Assembly (NCBI RefSeq): GCF_004151485.1
Contig: NZ_SBFF01000009.1
Coordinates: 186,001-250,000, forward strand
Source of the DNA: Sphingosinicella sp. CPCC 101087
GTDB taxonomy: Bacteria > Pseudomonadota > Alphaproteobacteria > Sphingomonadales > Sphingomonadaceae
Direction of reading: 5' to 3'
DNA: 64,000 nucleotides
Shown here one piece after another: positions 52,854-61,755 of the stretch. The notes under the pieces are model-generated. The model had not been told where the DNA came from and made no database searches. It worked only from the letters and a program-made list of their open reading frames with translations. Numbering within the stretch: the first letter of the stretch is position 1; each line of letters opens with the position of its first letter. The position numbers and the translations under genes were made by a program.

Positions 52854-54278
52854 TCACGATGCCGGGGCGCCGCTGCGCTCCAGCGCTCCGCCGCCAAGGG
52901 CGACGTAAAGAGAGACGAGATTTTCGAGCTCGGTGCGGCGGAGCTGGATCAGCGCCTGCTCGGCCTCGAACAGGTTACGCTCGGCATCGAGCACTTCGAG
53001 ATAATTGGCAACGCCTTCGCGGTAGCGGGCCTGGGCCAGGCGCGCGATCTGGCGCTGCGCCTCGGTGGCGCGGGTCTGCGCCGCCACCTGCTCTGCCAGC
53101 CAGCGCCGGCCGGCAAGGGCGTCCGCCACCTCGCGGAACGCCTGCTGGATGGTCCGCTCATAATCGGCGACCGCGGCATTCTCGCGCGCCTCGGCGACGG
53201 TGAGATTGCCCTGGCGGCGGCCCCAGTCGAAGATCGGCAGGTCGATGCTCGGCCCCAAGCTCCAGCTCAAGCCGTCGCTGCCGATCAGATTGCCGAGCGC
53301 GGTCGAAGCGAAGCCGAGGCTTCCGGTGAGCGAGATGGACGGGAAGAAGGCGGCTCGGGCCGCGCCGATATTGGCGCGGGCCGCGCGGAGCCGTTCCTCG
53401 GCGGCGATGACGTCGGGACGCACCACCATCAGCTCGGACGGCAGGCCGGCGGCGACCGGCTGTTCATGGCCCTGCTCGGCGAGCGCCAGCGGCGCCGGCA
53501 GCGGTGCGGGCAGCGGGCCGCCGGTGAGAACGGCCAGGAAATTGTCGCTGCGCGCCTGTGCCAGCCGAAGCCCGGCAAGCTCGGTCTCGGCCTGGGTGAG
53601 CAGCGACTCGGCCTGGCGAAAGTCGAGCGCCGAGGTGACGCCGGCGTCCAGCCGCAGCCGGGCGATCCGCACCGCTTCCTGTCGGCTGCGCACCGTCGCA
53701 TCGGCAAGGGCGATCTGTTCCGCCGCCTCGCGCGAGGCGAAATAGGCCGAGGCAACGTCGCGGATGAGCGCCAGGCGGAAGGCCCGCTCCGCCTGAACCG
53801 TGGCGAGATATTCCGCCCGCGCGGCTTCGGACAGGTTGCGCACCCGTCCCCAGAAATCGAGCTCGAAGCCGGTGACGCCGACCCCGATGGCGTAGCGATC
53901 GTCGGTGGTGGCTCCAGCCCCGGGGATCCCGGTCTGCGCGCCGGGCGTCCGGCCGACGCTCGCGTCGCCGAACGCACCCAGGGTCGGCAGCCGATCGGCA
54001 CGCTGGATGCGGTAGAGGCCGCGCGCCTCTTCGATCCGGGCGACGGCGATGGTAAGATCGCGATTGCGCTCAAGCGCGGCGGCGACGAACGATTCGAGCC
54101 GCGGGTCGGCGAAGAAGTCGCGCCAGCCGATCTCGACGGCACGGCGGCCGAGCGCGACATCCCCGGCATATTCGGCCGGAAATTGCGAGGCGGTGGGCAG
54201 GTCGGGCCGCTGGTGCGGCGGGGCCAGGTTGCAGCCCGCGAGCAAGGCAGCGAAGCCGAAAGGGATCAGTCTACGCAT
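52854..54278 (-). CDS. Outer membrane factor of RND pump 2 (OprM/NodT-like)
   Basis: 474 residues. The N-terminus MRRLIPFGFAALLAGCNL has a lipobox (LAGC), so it is a lipid-anchored TolC-type trimer. The repeat structure is visible in two long coiled-coil halves: IAVARIEEARGLYRI with GTFVLxF-type strands, and IQQAFREVADALAGRRWLAEQVAAQTRATE. It provides the outer-membrane exit for the AcrB-like pump. Its start overlaps the stop of the RND permease by 8 nt. Confidence 0.93.
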   Translation of the reverse strand: MRRLIPFGFAALLAGCNLAPPHQRPDLPTASQFPAEYAGDVALGRRAVEIGWRDFFADPRLESFVAAALERNRDLTIAVARIEEARGLYRIQRADRLPTLGAFGDASVGRTPGAQTGIPGAGATTDDRYAIGVGVTGFELDFWGRVRNLSEAARAEYLATVQAERAFRLALIRDVASAYFASREAAEQIALADATVRSRQEAVRIARLRLDAGVTSALDFRQAESLLTQAETELAGLRLAQARSDNFLAVLTGGPLPAPLPAPLALAEQGHEQPVAAGLPSELMVVRPDVIAAEERLRAARANIGAARAAFFPSISLTGSLGFASTALGNLIGSDGLSWSLGPSIDLPIFDWGRRQGNLTVAEARENAAVADYERTIQQAFREVADALAGRRWLAEQVAAQTRATEAQRQIARLAQARYREGVANYLEVLDAERNLFEAEQALIQLRRTELENLVSLYVALGGGALERSGAPAS

Positions 54279-57200
54279 TACCGGGTTCCGGAGCTGGAGC
54301 CGTCGGATGGCCCTGCGCGGCCATGGGACGGCGGCGACTCAGCCAGCGTCGGACGGCGAGATAGAAAACGGGGATGAAAAAGATGCCGAGCAGGGTCGCC
54401 GCGATCATGCCGCCCATCACGCCGGTACCGACCGCCCGCCGGCTGGCGGCGCCGGCCCCGCTGGCGATGAACAAGGGCACCATCCCGCCGATGAAGGCGA
54501 GCGACGTCATGATGATCGGACGCAGGCGAAGCTTCACCGCCTCGAGGGTCGCCTCCATCGGCGTGCGGCCCTTCTCCTCCTGCTCGATGGCGAATTCGAC
54601 GATCAGGATCGCATTCTTCGCGGACAGGCCGATGATCGTGATCAGGCCGACGTTGAAATAGACGTCGGCCGAAAGGCCCCGGGCCATGGTGAGCAGGATA
54701 GCGCCGAGCACGCCCAGCGGCACGACGAGCAGCACCGAGACGGGGATCGCCCAGCTTTCGTACAAGGCGGCGAGCAGCAGGAAGACGACGAGCAGCGAGA
54801 GGCCGAGCAGCATGCCGACCTGCCCGGCCGCCTGCTGCTCCTCATAGGATATGCCGGTCCATTCGAAGGCGAAGCCTTCGGGCAGATCCGCGGCAAGGCG
54901 TTCCATCTCTTCCATCGCCTCGCCGGTCGACCGGCCGGGAGCCGCCTGGCCGGAAATGGTCATCGCGGGATAGCCGTTGTAGCGCTGGAGCTGCTGCGGT
55001 CCCGACGTCCATTCCACCTGGGTGAAGGAGCCGAACGGCACCATCTCGCCCGTGGCGTTGCGGACCCGCAGGGCCATCACATCCTCCGGCGTCATGCGAT
55101 AGGGCGCATCGGCCTGCAGCAGCACGCGCAGCACGCGGCCTTCATAGGTGAAGTCGTTGGCGTAGGCGCTGCCGAAGGCCATGGCGAGGGTGGCGTTGAC
55201 GTCGCCGATCGACAGGCCCAGCGCACGTGCCTCGATCCGATCGACCGTCACGCGCAGCTGCGGCGCATCCTCCTGCCCTTCCGGCCGAACGCCGGTGAGG
55301 ATCGGGCTCTGGCTGGCGGCGCCGATCAGCTGATTTCGCGCCGCCACCAAAGCGTCGTAGCCGTTGCCGCCGCGATCCTCGAGCTTGAAGGTGAAGCCGC
55401 CCGCGGTGCCCAGCTCGGCGATGGCCGGCGGGGTCAAGGCGAAAGCCATCGCTTCCTTGACCTGCATGAGGAAGCCCATCGCCTGCTGCACGAGAGTCAG
55501 GGAGCTGTTCTCGGCGCCCGGACGCTCCTCCCAAGGAGTCAGCGTCGTGAACATCATCGCATTGGCCTGCCCCTCGCCGAAGAAGCTGAAGCCGCGAATG
55601 ACGACCACATTCTCGGTGACGGGCTGCTCCCGGTAGAAGGCGCGGATCTGGCGGATCGCTTCCTCGGTGCGATCACGCGTGGCGCCCGGAGGCGCCTGGA
55701 TGACGGTGATCGTCACGCCCTGGTCCTCGGCCGGCAGGAAGCCGCCGGGCAGACGGGTGAACAGGAGCAGGGCCACGCCGACCATCAGGACGAAGACGGC
55801 GAGCCAGCGCAGCGGTGCGCCGAGCATCTGCCCGACCCGCCCCTGATAACGGTCGGTCGTGCGGCCGAACCAGCGATTGAAGCCGCCGAAGAAGCCCTGG
55901 AAGAAAGCGCGGATCCGCCCCAGCGGACTCCTCGAAGCGGGCTCGGGCGCCGAGGCCGGCGCCGCCTTGTGCGGCTTCAGGAAGGTGGCGCAAAGGGCCG
56001 GAGTCAGCGACAAGGCGAGGAGCGCGGAAAAGCCGATCGAGACGATCAGGGTGATCGCGAACTGGCGGTAGATCTGTCCGGTCGTGCCGGGGAAGAAGGC
56101 CATCGGCACGAAGACGGCCATCAGCACCAGCGTGATTCCGACGATGGCGCCCGTGATCTGCCGCATCGCCTTGACCGTGGCCTGGTAAGGGGGGAGGCCT
56201 TCCTCGGCCATGATCCGCTCGACATTCTCGATGACGACGATGGCGTCGTCCACGAGGATGCCGATGGCCAGCACCATGCCGAACAGCGTCAGCACGTTGA
56301 TCGAGAAGCCGAACGCCCACAGGCCGAGGCAGGCGCCGAGCAAGGCGATCGGTACGACGATGGTGGGGATCAGGGTCGCGCGCCAGTTCTGCAGGAACAG
56401 GAACATGACGAGGAAGACGAGGACCATCGCTTCGACGAGCGTCTTCAGCACCTCGCTGATCGATTCGTCGATGAACAAGGTGGTGTCGTAGGGAACGTCC
56501 CAGCGTATGTCCTCGGGGAAGTTCTGGGCGAGCTCCGCCATGCGCTCGCGCACGCCCTGCGCCGTGGCAAGCGCGTTGGCCCCCGGAGTCATCTGGATCG
56601 CGACCATGGCGACCGGCCGGCCGTTCAGCTCCGAATCGAAGAAATAGACCTGCGCGCCCAGCTCGACCCGGGCGACGTCGCCCAAGGTGACCGCGGAACC
56701 GTCGGGATTGGCCCTGAGGATGATGCTCGCAAATTCCTCGGGGGTCGTGAACCGGCCCTGGGTGAGGATCGTCGCGTTGATCTCGGTATCGCCGGAAATC
56801 GGAAGATCGCCGATCTGTCCGCCGGGGCTCTGGCTGTTCTGCTCGCGCACCGCCGCCAGCGCCTCCGAGGCCGAGAGGCGATAGCTGGCCAGCTTTGCCG
56901 GATCGAGCCAGACGCGCATCGCGTAAGGCGCGGCGAAGACCTGGACGTCGCCGACGCCTTCCACCCGTCGCAGCTCGTCGACCACCCGCGCATTGGCGAA
57001 GTTGCCGAGCTCGAACTGGCCGGTGCGCCCGGATTCGGAGCCGATCGCGACCAGCAGGAGGAAGCCGGCATTGGCCTCCCGAACGGGAATGCCCAGGCGC
57101 CGGACCTCCTCGGGCAAACGCTGCTCGACCAGGGTGAGCCGGTTCTGGACATCCATCTGCGCCTTGTCGATGTCCGTCCCGGTCTCGAAGGTGACGGTGA

Positions 57201-57471
57201 TCGTTGCCGAACCGTTCGAGTTGCTCGTCGACGACATGTAGAGGAAGCCCTCGACCCCGTTCAGCTCCTGCTCGATCACCTGTGTGACGTTCTGCTCGAG
57301 CGTGGCCGCATCGGCGCCCGGATAGGTGACGCGCATCGTCAGGCTCGGCGGAGCGACCGACGGATATTGCTCGACCGAAAGGCCGGTCAGCGCGAGCACG
57401 CCGGCCAGGCTGATGCACAAGGCAACGACCCAGGCGAAGATCGGCCGATCGATGAAGAAGCGTGGGGTCAC
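54271..57471 (-). CDS. RND efflux transporter permease (pump 2, HAE1/AcrB-like)
   Basis: 1066 residues, full HAE1 length. The N-terminus RFFIDRPIFAWVVALCISLAGVLALTGLSVEQYPSVAPPSL is very close to AcrB/MexB. GILVDDAIVVIENVERIM contains the proton-relay D-D pair, and GLSAKNAILIVEFA the partner lysine. The drug-binding region includes SINVLTLFGM and DQGVTITVIQAPPGATRDRT. It exports lipophilic antibiotics and dyes in a proton-driven way. It lies between the adaptor (12-nt gap) and the channel (8-nt overlap). Confidence 0.96.
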   Translation of the reverse strand: MTPRFFIDRPIFAWVVALCISLAGVLALTGLSVEQYPSVAPPSLTMRVTYPGADAATLEQNVTQVIEQELNGVEGFLYMSSTSNSNGSATITVTFETGTDIDKAQMDVQNRLTLVEQRLPEEVRRLGIPVREANAGFLLLVAIGSESGRTGQFELGNFANARVVDELRRVEGVGDVQVFAAPYAMRVWLDPAKLASYRLSASEALAAVREQNSQSPGGQIGDLPISGDTEINATILTQGRFTTPEEFASIILRANPDGSAVTLGDVARVELGAQVYFFDSELNGRPVAMVAIQMTPGANALATAQGVRERMAELAQNFPEDIRWDVPYDTTLFIDESISEVLKTLVEAMVLVFLVMFLFLQNWRATLIPTIVVPIALLGACLGLWAFGFSINVLTLFGMVLAIGILVDDAIVVIENVERIMAEEGLPPYQATVKAMRQITGAIVGITLVLMAVFVPMAFFPGTTGQIYRQFAITLIVSIGFSALLALSLTPALCATFLKPHKAAPASAPEPASRSPLGRIRAFFQGFFGGFNRWFGRTTDRYQGRVGQMLGAPLRWLAVFVLMVGVALLLFTRLPGGFLPAEDQGVTITVIQAPPGATRDRTEEAIRQIRAFYREQPVTENVVVIRGFSFFGEGQANAMMFTTLTPWEERPGAENSSLTLVQQAMGFLMQVKEAMAFALTPPAIAELGTAGGFTFKLEDRGGNGYDALVAARNQLIGAASQSPILTGVRPEGQEDAPQLRVTVDRIEARALGLSIGDVNATLAMAFGSAYANDFTYEGRVLRVLLQADAPYRMTPEDVMALRVRNATGEMVPFGSFTQVEWTSGPQQLQRYNGYPAMTISGQAAPGRSTGEAMEEMERLAADLPEGFAFEWTGISYEEQQAAGQVGMLLGLSLLVVFLLLAALYESWAIPVSVLLVVPLGVLGAILLTMARGLSADVYFNVGLITIIGLSAKNAILIVEFAIEQEEKGRTPMEATLEAVKLRLRPIIMTSLAFIGGMVPLFIASGAGAASRRAVGTGVMGGMIAATLLGIFFIPVFYLAVRRWLSRRRPMAAQGHPTAPAPEPGNA

Positions 57472-57483
57472 GTCGAAAGGATC

Positions 57484-58644
57484 CTAACGAGCCTGCGCCG
57501 GGGCGGCGGCGGGGCGGGGAGCCGGCGCGGTGATCCGAACCGGCTGGCCCGGCTGGACCATCTGCAGCCCGTTGACGATGACGCGCTCCCCGGGCCGCAG
57601 GCCATTGAGGATGATCCAGTTGCTGCCGACCAACTCACCCAGCCGGACGCTTCGGGCCTCCGCCACATTGTTCGGCCCGACGATCATCACGCTCCCGCCC
57701 TGCTCGGTCAGGCGGACGGCGCGCTGGGGCACGAGGATGCCCTGCGGACGGGTGCCGGCGCGGATCCGCGCGCGAACGAACTGACCCGGCAGGAGCAGCC
57801 GCCCCGGGTTCGGGAATTCGGCGCGAAGCGCGGCCGTGCCGGTCTCCTCGTCGATGGCGAGGTCGAGGAAGTCGATATGACCCATGACGCCGTAGGTCGT
57901 TCCGTCCTCGAGCTCGAGCTGGACCTGGATGCGGTCGATCGGGCCGATGTCGAGCTCGCCCGCGGTCATGCTGCGGCGGAGGGCGAGCACTTCGGAGCTC
58001 GACTGGCCGAAATTGACGTAGACTGGATTGATCTGCTCGATGGTGGTGAGCAACGTCCCTGCGGCAGCGTTGACCAATGCGCCCTCCGTCACCTGCGCCC
58101 GTCCGGCGCGGCCCGAGATCGGAGCCGTCACCGTCGTGTAGCTGAGCGTCAGGCGTGCGCTTTCGACCTGGGCCCGGGCCTGCGCCACGTCGGCCTGGGC
58201 TGTCCGCAGCCGCGCGACGGCGGCGTCATATTCCTGCTTGCTGATCGCCTGCTCCGCGACCAGCCCCTGATAACGATCGACGTCCTGCCGGGCGTTGGCC
58301 GCATTGGCTTCGGCCCGCGCCAGCGTCGCCTGCATAGCGCGGAGGCTGGCGCGAAGCTCGCGCGGGTCAATCGCGAACAAGGGCTGCCCGGCGCGGACGT
58401 CGGTGCCTTCCTCGTAAAGCCGGCGCTGGACGATTCCGTCGACACGCGCCCGAACCTCTGCAGTGCGCACGGCCTGCACGCGGCCCGGCAGTTCGATGAT
58501 GTTGGGCACAGGCTGCGCGCGCACCGTGATCACCTCGACCGCGGGAGGCGGGGGCGCCGGCGGCGCCTCGCTCGAGCATCCGGCGAGGAAAAGAAGCGTG
58601 CCGGCGGCACCGATTCCGAGCCGCCGGGGGAGCGAGAAAGGCAT
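57484..58644 (-). CDS. RND efflux periplasmic adaptor (pump 2)
   Basis: 386 residues. Signal/lipoprotein leader LLFLAGCSSEAPPAPPPP has a lipobox (LAGC), so it is acylated like AcrA. The lipoyl halves are GRVQAVRTAEVRARVDGIVQRRLYEEGTDVRAGQPL and TVTAPISGRAGRAQVTEGALV, with a helical hairpin between and the membrane-proximal region near QRAVRLTEQGGSVMIVGPNN. First gene of adaptor-permease-channel. Its promoter faces the TetR gene across 104 nt that contain the operator at 58701. Confidence 0.94.
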   Translation of the reverse strand: MPFSLPRRLGIGAAGTLLFLAGCSSEAPPAPPPPAVEVITVRAQPVPNIIELPGRVQAVRTAEVRARVDGIVQRRLYEEGTDVRAGQPLFAIDPRELRASLRAMQATLARAEANAANARQDVDRYQGLVAEQAISKQEYDAAVARLRTAQADVAQARAQVESARLTLSYTTVTAPISGRAGRAQVTEGALVNAAAGTLLTTIEQINPVYVNFGQSSSEVLALRRSMTAGELDIGPIDRIQVQLELEDGTTYGVMGHIDFLDLAIDEETGTAALRAEFPNPGRLLLPGQFVRARIRAGTRPQGILVPQRAVRLTEQGGSVMIVGPNNVAEARSVRLGELVGSNWIILNGLRPGERVIVNGLQMVQPGQPVRITAPAPRPAAAPAQAR

Positions 58645-58700
58645 GCTATTTTTCCTGATCGATCGGCAGCGCCGGCTGCCTTCCTTGAATTTGCGGCCCC

Positions 58701-58719
58701 GTAATGTACGTTACATTAC
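58701..58719. promoter_or_regulatory. Operator of the TetR-type pump regulator
   Basis: GTAATGTA (58701-58708), centre CGT, TACATTAC (58712-58719): a perfect 8-bp inverted repeat, 19 bp in all. It sits between the divergent adaptor and TetR genes, where a TetR-family dimer would repress both transcripts. The AT-rich half-sites resemble acrR-type operators. Confidence 0.85.
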
Positions 58720-58748
58720 AGGTCAAGCAGATCATAAGAGAGGGTGAC

Positions 58749-59381
58749 ATGGTCGAATGCAGAGCGCTACGCGAGGCGCGACGCGTCGCGCTCAGCCGCG
58801 AGGAGAGACGCAACGCGATTCTCGATGCGGCCGAATCGCTGTTTCTCGAGCTCGGCTTCGAAGGCACGACCCTGGGCGCGGTGGTCGGCCGATCGGGCGG
58901 ATCGCTGGCGACGCTCTACGCCGAGTTCGGAAACAAGCTCAACCTGCTGCGGGCCGTCGTCGAACGGATGCGCGAGCAGGCTCCGGACATCGCGGCCCTT
59001 AAGGCGCGAAGCAGCTCGCCGCGCGAGGTCCTGCGCGAGCTGGCGCACCGGTTCCACAGGTTCGTGATGAACGAGCGCACGCTCGCCTTCACGCGGGTCG
59101 TGATCGCCCAGAGCCTTGCCGACCCGGAATTCGGCCGCGCCTTCCACCGCGACATCAGGCTCCAGGTGGTCGGGCGGCTGGCGGAAACGCTCGATCAATG
59201 GACGCGCGAGGGCAAGGCCCGCGTCGACGACCCCGTTGCCGCCGCCGAGCTCTATTTCGCGACCCTGATGTGCGACGCGCCGCTGAAGGCGATGCTCGGC
59301 CTGCCGGTCGAGGCGACCGACGATGCGGTGCTCGACTGGCGGATCGAGCCGCTGCTTCGGCATTTCGCCATTGCCGGCTGA
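58749..59381 (+). CDS. TetR/AcrR family repressor of pump 2
   Basis: 210 residues from ATG 58749 (GAGGG upstream; the frame to 58704 begins inside the operator). The HTH is at about residues 16-60: REERRNAILDAAESLFLELGFEGTTLGAVVGRSGGSLATLYAEFGNKLNLL. The C-terminal ligand domain (residues 75-210, TetR_C AefR-like with AFHRDIRLQVVGRLAETLDQW) is helical. By position it regulates the RND pump 2 operon and itself through the inverted repeat at 58701. Its inducer is unknown. Confidence 0.92.
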   Translation: MVECRALREARRVALSREERRNAILDAAESLFLELGFEGTTLGAVVGRSGGSLATLYAEFGNKLNLLRAVVERMREQAPDIAALKARSSSPREVLRELAHRFHRFVMNERTLAFTRVVIAQSLADPEFGRAFHRDIRLQVVGRLAETLDQWTREGKARVDDPVAAAELYFATLMCDAPLKAMLGLPVEATDDAVLDWRIEPLLRHFAIAG

Positions 59382-59502
59382 GTAGCCCAGCCCCGCAGCC
59401 TTGCGGCCGGATCTCGACGAACGTGGCGGGTCCGGACGGTGAAATGGAACCAAAAGCCCTCCCATGGCCTAAGCTCCTATCCCGCAGCTTCGAGCAGGAG
59501 GC

Positions 59503-60900
59503 ATGGCCCGCACCGCACGACCGGTGACGAATCGCAGACGAGGTTGGCTGTTCGTCCTCCTCGCCCTTGCCGGCGCCTTGCTTTCCCTCGAGCCGCCGCC
59601 CGCCTCCGGCCAGACGGCCCGCTCCGCCTTGCTGCTGACCGTCGACGGAGCGATCGGCCCGGCGACGGCGGATTATTTCACCCGCAGCCTCGCCCGTGCG
59701 GAAGCGGAGGGCGCGGCCATGGTCGTCATCCGGATGGACACGCCCGGCGGCCTGGACAGCTCGATGCGGGACATCATCCGCGAGATCTTGCGAAGCCCCG
59801 TCCCGGTGGTGACCTTCGTCCATCCGAGCGGGGCCCGGGCGGCGAGCGCGGGAACTTTCATCCTCTATGCCAGCCATGTCGCGGCGATGAGCCCGGGCAC
59901 CAATCTCGGCGCGGCGACCCCGGTCCCGCTCGGCGCGCCCTCACCCGCGCCGAGCGGCCCGGACAAGCAGGACGACGGGAACCGCCAGGGGCCGGTGCCC
60001 GCCAGCGCCAGCGACGCCAAGGCGGTCAACGACGCGGCCGCCTATATCCGGTCGCTCGCCGAGCTGCGCGGCCGCAACGCCGACTGGGGCGAGCAGGCGG
60101 TGCGCGGCGCCGCCAGCCTCTCCGCCGCGGCCGCGCTCGAGCGGAATGTCGTGGACCTGATCGCGCCCGACCTGAACGCGCTGATGGCGGCGCTGAACGG
60201 ACGCACCGTGAAGGTTTCAGGCGGCGATCGGACGCTGCAGACACGCGGAATCTCCCTCGTGCCGGTGGAACCCAATTGGCGCACCCGCCTGCTCGCCGCG
60301 ATCACGAATCCCAACGTCGCCCTGATCCTGATGATGCTCGGCGTCTACGGCCTGTTCTTCGAGCTGATGAATCCCGGCGCGCTCATCCCGGGCACGATCG
60401 GCGCCATCTGCCTGCTCGTCGGCCTCTATGCGCTCGCGGCGTTGCCGGTGAATATCGCCGGGATCGCCCTCATCCTGCTCGGGGTCGGACTGATGGCGGG
60501 CGAAGCCTTTGCGCCTTCCTTCGGTATCCTGGGCATCGGTGGTCTCGTCGCCTTCATTCTGGGCGGCACCATATTGATCGACACGGATGTGCCCGAATTC
60601 CGGCTGAGCTGGCCGACCATCGCCGCGATCGCCGTCGCCAGTCTGGCGATGCTGATCGCGACCGCGCGCGTCGCCCTCACTGGGCGGCGGCGGCGCATAG
60701 TCAGCGGCGCGGAGGAACTCGTCGGTGCGCAAGGCAAGGTGCTCGATTGGAAGAAGGGCCGCGGCCACGTCTTCGTCCATAGCGAGCGCTGGCGCGCGGT
60801 CGGCCCCGAGCGGTTGGAGAAGGACGAGAACGTGAGAGTGACCAGGCTCGACGGCCTGGTTCTCGCCGTCCAGCCCGTGGCGGATTCGGAAACAGGATGA
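59503..60900 (+). CDS. NfeD family membrane serine protease
   Basis: 465 residues from ATG 59503 (AGGAG only 2 nt away; a GTG at 59524 is an alternative). A signal peptide precedes a ClpP-class serine protease domain with [20 protein letters not shown], the nucleophile in [15 protein letters not shown] and the lysine region in [23 protein letters not shown]. About four spans follow ([22 protein letters not shown] and later), and the C-terminus is a soluble NfeD OB-fold domain ([25 protein letters not shown]). It works with a slipin as a membrane quality-control pair. It overlaps the slipin gene by 4 nt. Confidence 0.93.
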   Translation: MARTARPVTNRRRGWLFVLLALAGALLSLEPPPASGQTARSALLLTVDGAIGPATADYFTRSLARAEAEGAAMVVIRMDTPGGLDSSMRDIIREILRSPVPVVTFVHPSGARAASAGTFILYASHVAAMSPGTNLGAATPVPLGAPSPAPSGPDKQDDGNRQGPVPASASDAKAVNDAAAYIRSLAELRGRNADWGEQAVRGAASLSAAAALERNVVDLIAPDLNALMAALNGRTVKVSGGDRTLQTRGISLVPVEPNWRTRLLAAITNPNVALILMMLGVYGLFFELMNPGALIPGTIGAICLLVGLYALAALPVNIAGIALILLGVGLMAGEAFAPSFGILGIGGLVAFILGGTILIDTDVPEFRLSWPTIAAIAVASLAMLIATARVALTGRRRRIVSGAEELVGAQGKVLDWKKGRGHVFVHSERWRAVGPERLEKDENVRVTRLDGLVLAVQPVADSETG

Positions 60901-61685
60901 AGGAGACGGTGATGCAGATGATCGGAAATTGGGGCTTCTACCTTCCTCTCGCTTTGCTCATCGTCATCTTCCTTTTCGCGGCGGTGAAGATCCTTCGCGA
61001 ATATGAGCGGGCCGTCATATTCACGCTTGGACGCTTCACCGGCGTCAAGGGGCCGGGCCTGATCATCCTCATCCCATTCGTCCAGCAGATGGTCCGCACG
61101 GACCTGCGGACCCTGGTACTCGACGTCCCGACGCAGGACGTGATCTCGCGCGACAACGTGTCAGTGCGGGTGAGCGCCGTCGTCTATTTCCGGATCATCG
61201 ATCCCGAGCGCGCCACGATCCAGGTCGAAAATTACGCCCAGGCGACCAGCGAGCTGGCCCAGACGACGTTGCGGTCGGTGCTGGGCAAGCACGAGCTGGA
61301 CGAGATGCTGGCCGAACGCGACAAGCTCAACGCCGACATCCAGGAGATTCTCGACTCCCAGACCGACTCCTGGGGAATCAAGGTCGCCAATGTCGAGATC
61401 AAGCATGTCGATCTCGGCGAGTCGATGGTCCGCGCGATCGCCCGCCAAGCGGAGGCGGAGCGCGAGCGGCGCGCGAAGGTGATCAACGCCGAGGGCGAGC
61501 AGCAGGCCGCGCAGAAGCTCTTCGAGGCAGCGCAGATCCTCGGCCAGGCGCCGGAAGCGATGCAGCTGCGCTATCTTTCGAGCCTGAACGTGATCGCCAA
61601 CGAGCGCAGCAACACCATCGTCTTCCCCTTCCCCATGGAGCTGAAGGACTGGCTACGGGGGACCCGAGCGGACCGCGAGACATAA
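60897..61685 (+). CDS. Slipin (SPFH/stomatin family) protein
   Basis: 262 residues; ATG 60897 overlaps the NfeD stop, while ATG 60912 has AAGGAG 6 nt upstream and may be the main start. One N-terminal membrane segment ([23 protein letters not shown]) is followed by an SPFH domain: [63 protein letters not shown]. Then comes a coiled coil ([29 protein letters not shown]) and a hydrophobic end. It is the scaffold partner of NfeD. Confidence 0.95.
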   Translation: MKETVMQMIGNWGFYLPLALLIVIFLFAAVKILREYERAVIFTLGRFTGVKGPGLIILIPFVQQMVRTDLRTLVLDVPTQDVISRDNVSVRVSAVVYFRIIDPERATIQVENYAQATSELAQTTLRSVLGKHELDEMLAERDKLNADIQEILDSQTDSWGIKVANVEIKHVDLGESMVRAIARQAEAERERRAKVINAEGEQQAAQKLFEAAQILGQAPEAMQLRYLSSLNVIANERSNTIVFPFPMELKDWLRGTRADRET

Positions 61686-61755
61686 GCCGGCGGGTTCCGC
61701 TGGAACCCCGACTGACGCTAAGCAGGCATTCCAGAGCAAGCCGGGGACATAGGAC

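Noticed and set aside
50717-54000. Direct repeat of the tRNA-Ala 3' end marking an integrated element
   Set aside because: No copy of the T-arm/acceptor sequence was seen downstream by eye; an exact computational search would be decisive.
54049-58704. Open frame of 1551 codons antisense to RND pump 2
   Set aside because: Same explanation; it crosses three genes and the operator region.
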